Source: Psychromicrobium lacuslunae
GTDB lineage: Bacteria > Actinomycetota > Actinomycetes > Actinomycetales > Micrococcaceae
Assembly: GCF_000950575.1 (NCBI RefSeq)
Contig: NZ_CP011005.1
Span: 682,001-746,000 of the forward strand
Direction of reading: 5' to 3'
DNA length: 64,000 bases
The notes under the pieces were generated by a model. That model was not told the DNA's origin and searched no databases. It saw nothing but the letters and a program-made list of their open reading frames with translations. Below are positions 63,707-64,000 of this stretch, in pieces. Position numbers and translations under genes: made by a program. Each line of letters opens with the position of its first letter. Positions within the stretch are counted from its first letter, which is position 1.

Positions 63707-64000
63707 CTGCGCCGCCGATGAGGTAACGCGCTGACCCCTTCGGGCAGCGGTGGTAGCCCGGCAAAGGTGCACACCATATCTGACCAAGCTTCAAGGTGAT
63801 CTTTCATCTTTTCATCTTCCGGCGTCCAGGAAGCCCTGAGCTCAATGTCAATCGAATCAGGACGACCAGCCAAGGAGCCATAGCTCTCGGAGAGAATTCG
63901 GGTTGCAGTACCTCCGGCTGCGCGATACCGCGCACCGTGGCTTTCCAATGCTTCGACCAGCCAGGTCCAAGCGACCGAGCCGAGCATCGCGTCGGTGCCG
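63703..64000 (-). CDS. DUF3000 family protein, partial (5' end outside window)
   Basis: The C-terminal 98 codons of a conserved actinobacterial protein of unknown function (LGSVAWTWLVEALESHGARY, GGTATRILSESYGSLAGRP, IELRASWTPEDEKMKDHLEAW). The frame stays open to the window edge, so the start lies beyond 64000. It precedes the ribonuclease D gene and overlaps its proposed start. Confidence 0.85.
   Translation of the reverse strand, partial: GTDAMLGSVAWTWLVEALESHGARYRAAGGTATRILSESYGSLAGRPDSIDIELRASWTPEDEKMKDHLEAWSDMVCTFAGLPPLPEGVSALPHRRRS

Overview
The window looks like a chromosomal segment of a high-G+C actinobacterium of the family Micrococcaceae (Arthrobacter, Renibacterium or Psychromicrobium type). 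The evidence is the set of actinobacterial marker families (SepH, DUF7455, DUF4193, DUF3093, DUF3710, DUF3159, DUF5998, DUF3000), the leaderless gene starts, and the gene order sigA / parE ... parC / tdk / sepH / dut / DUF3159 / ceoC-ceoB / permease / RNA methyltransferase. This order parallels the sigA-dut-ceoBC region of Mycobacterium tuberculosis. The genus is an inference. No rRNA, tRNA or CRISPR array was seen.

Layout. (1) 0.2-5.4 kb: principal sigma factor sigA with a candidate SigR/SigH-type promoter, a strong terminator, a DUF7455 protein, topoisomerase IV subunit B, and a methyltransferase. (2) 5.7-13.2 kb: a respiratory module. A BlaI-type repressor and an M56 membrane metallopeptidase are divergent from cydABDC (cytochrome bd oxidase plus its ABC assembly transporter), and three near-identical palindromes lie between them. 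(3) 13.2-24 kb: GNAT and DinB proteins, an SMR efflux protein, a VanW-like protein, topoisomerase IV subunit A, a Pat-like GNAT/acyl-CoA-synthetase fusion, a DUF5998-phosphodiesterase pair and thymidine kinase. (4) 24-33.8 kb: conserved block with sepH, dut, an OB-fold protein, ceoBC, a KimA-like K+ importer and a TRAM RNA methyltransferase. (5) 33.9-40 kb: accessory region with a DUF222/HNH nuclease and three IS1595-type elements placed end to end. Each element carries a different passenger gene (DUF1232, VOC, MOSC). The array has replaced the 3' end of a DJ-1/PfpI gene. (6) 40-45.5 kb: MarR/DUF998, CoA-transferase divergent from IclR, a Tat-lipoprotein deacetylase, DUF3806 and NUDIX genes. 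(7) 45.5-64 kb: a CtpE-like P-type ATPase, aconitase, dxs, two DUF402 paralogues, an aldo/keto reductase, a citrate-type two-component system, the fadBA beta-oxidation operon with a long palindromic operator, ribonuclease D, and a partial DUF3000 gene at the edge.

Three families of dispersed non-coding repeats occur: a 66-bp palindrome (three copies), a 61-bp palindrome (two copies flanking the two-component system) and an about 220-bp GC-rich element (two copies). Each copy of the last one ends in the -10 box of the gene behind it. At least fifteen genes have a TANNNT box 6-7 nt before the start codon and are probably translated from leaderless mRNAs. Where a start was moved from the longest open frame, the entry gives the reason. 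Family names are from recognition of the protein sequence; no database search was run.
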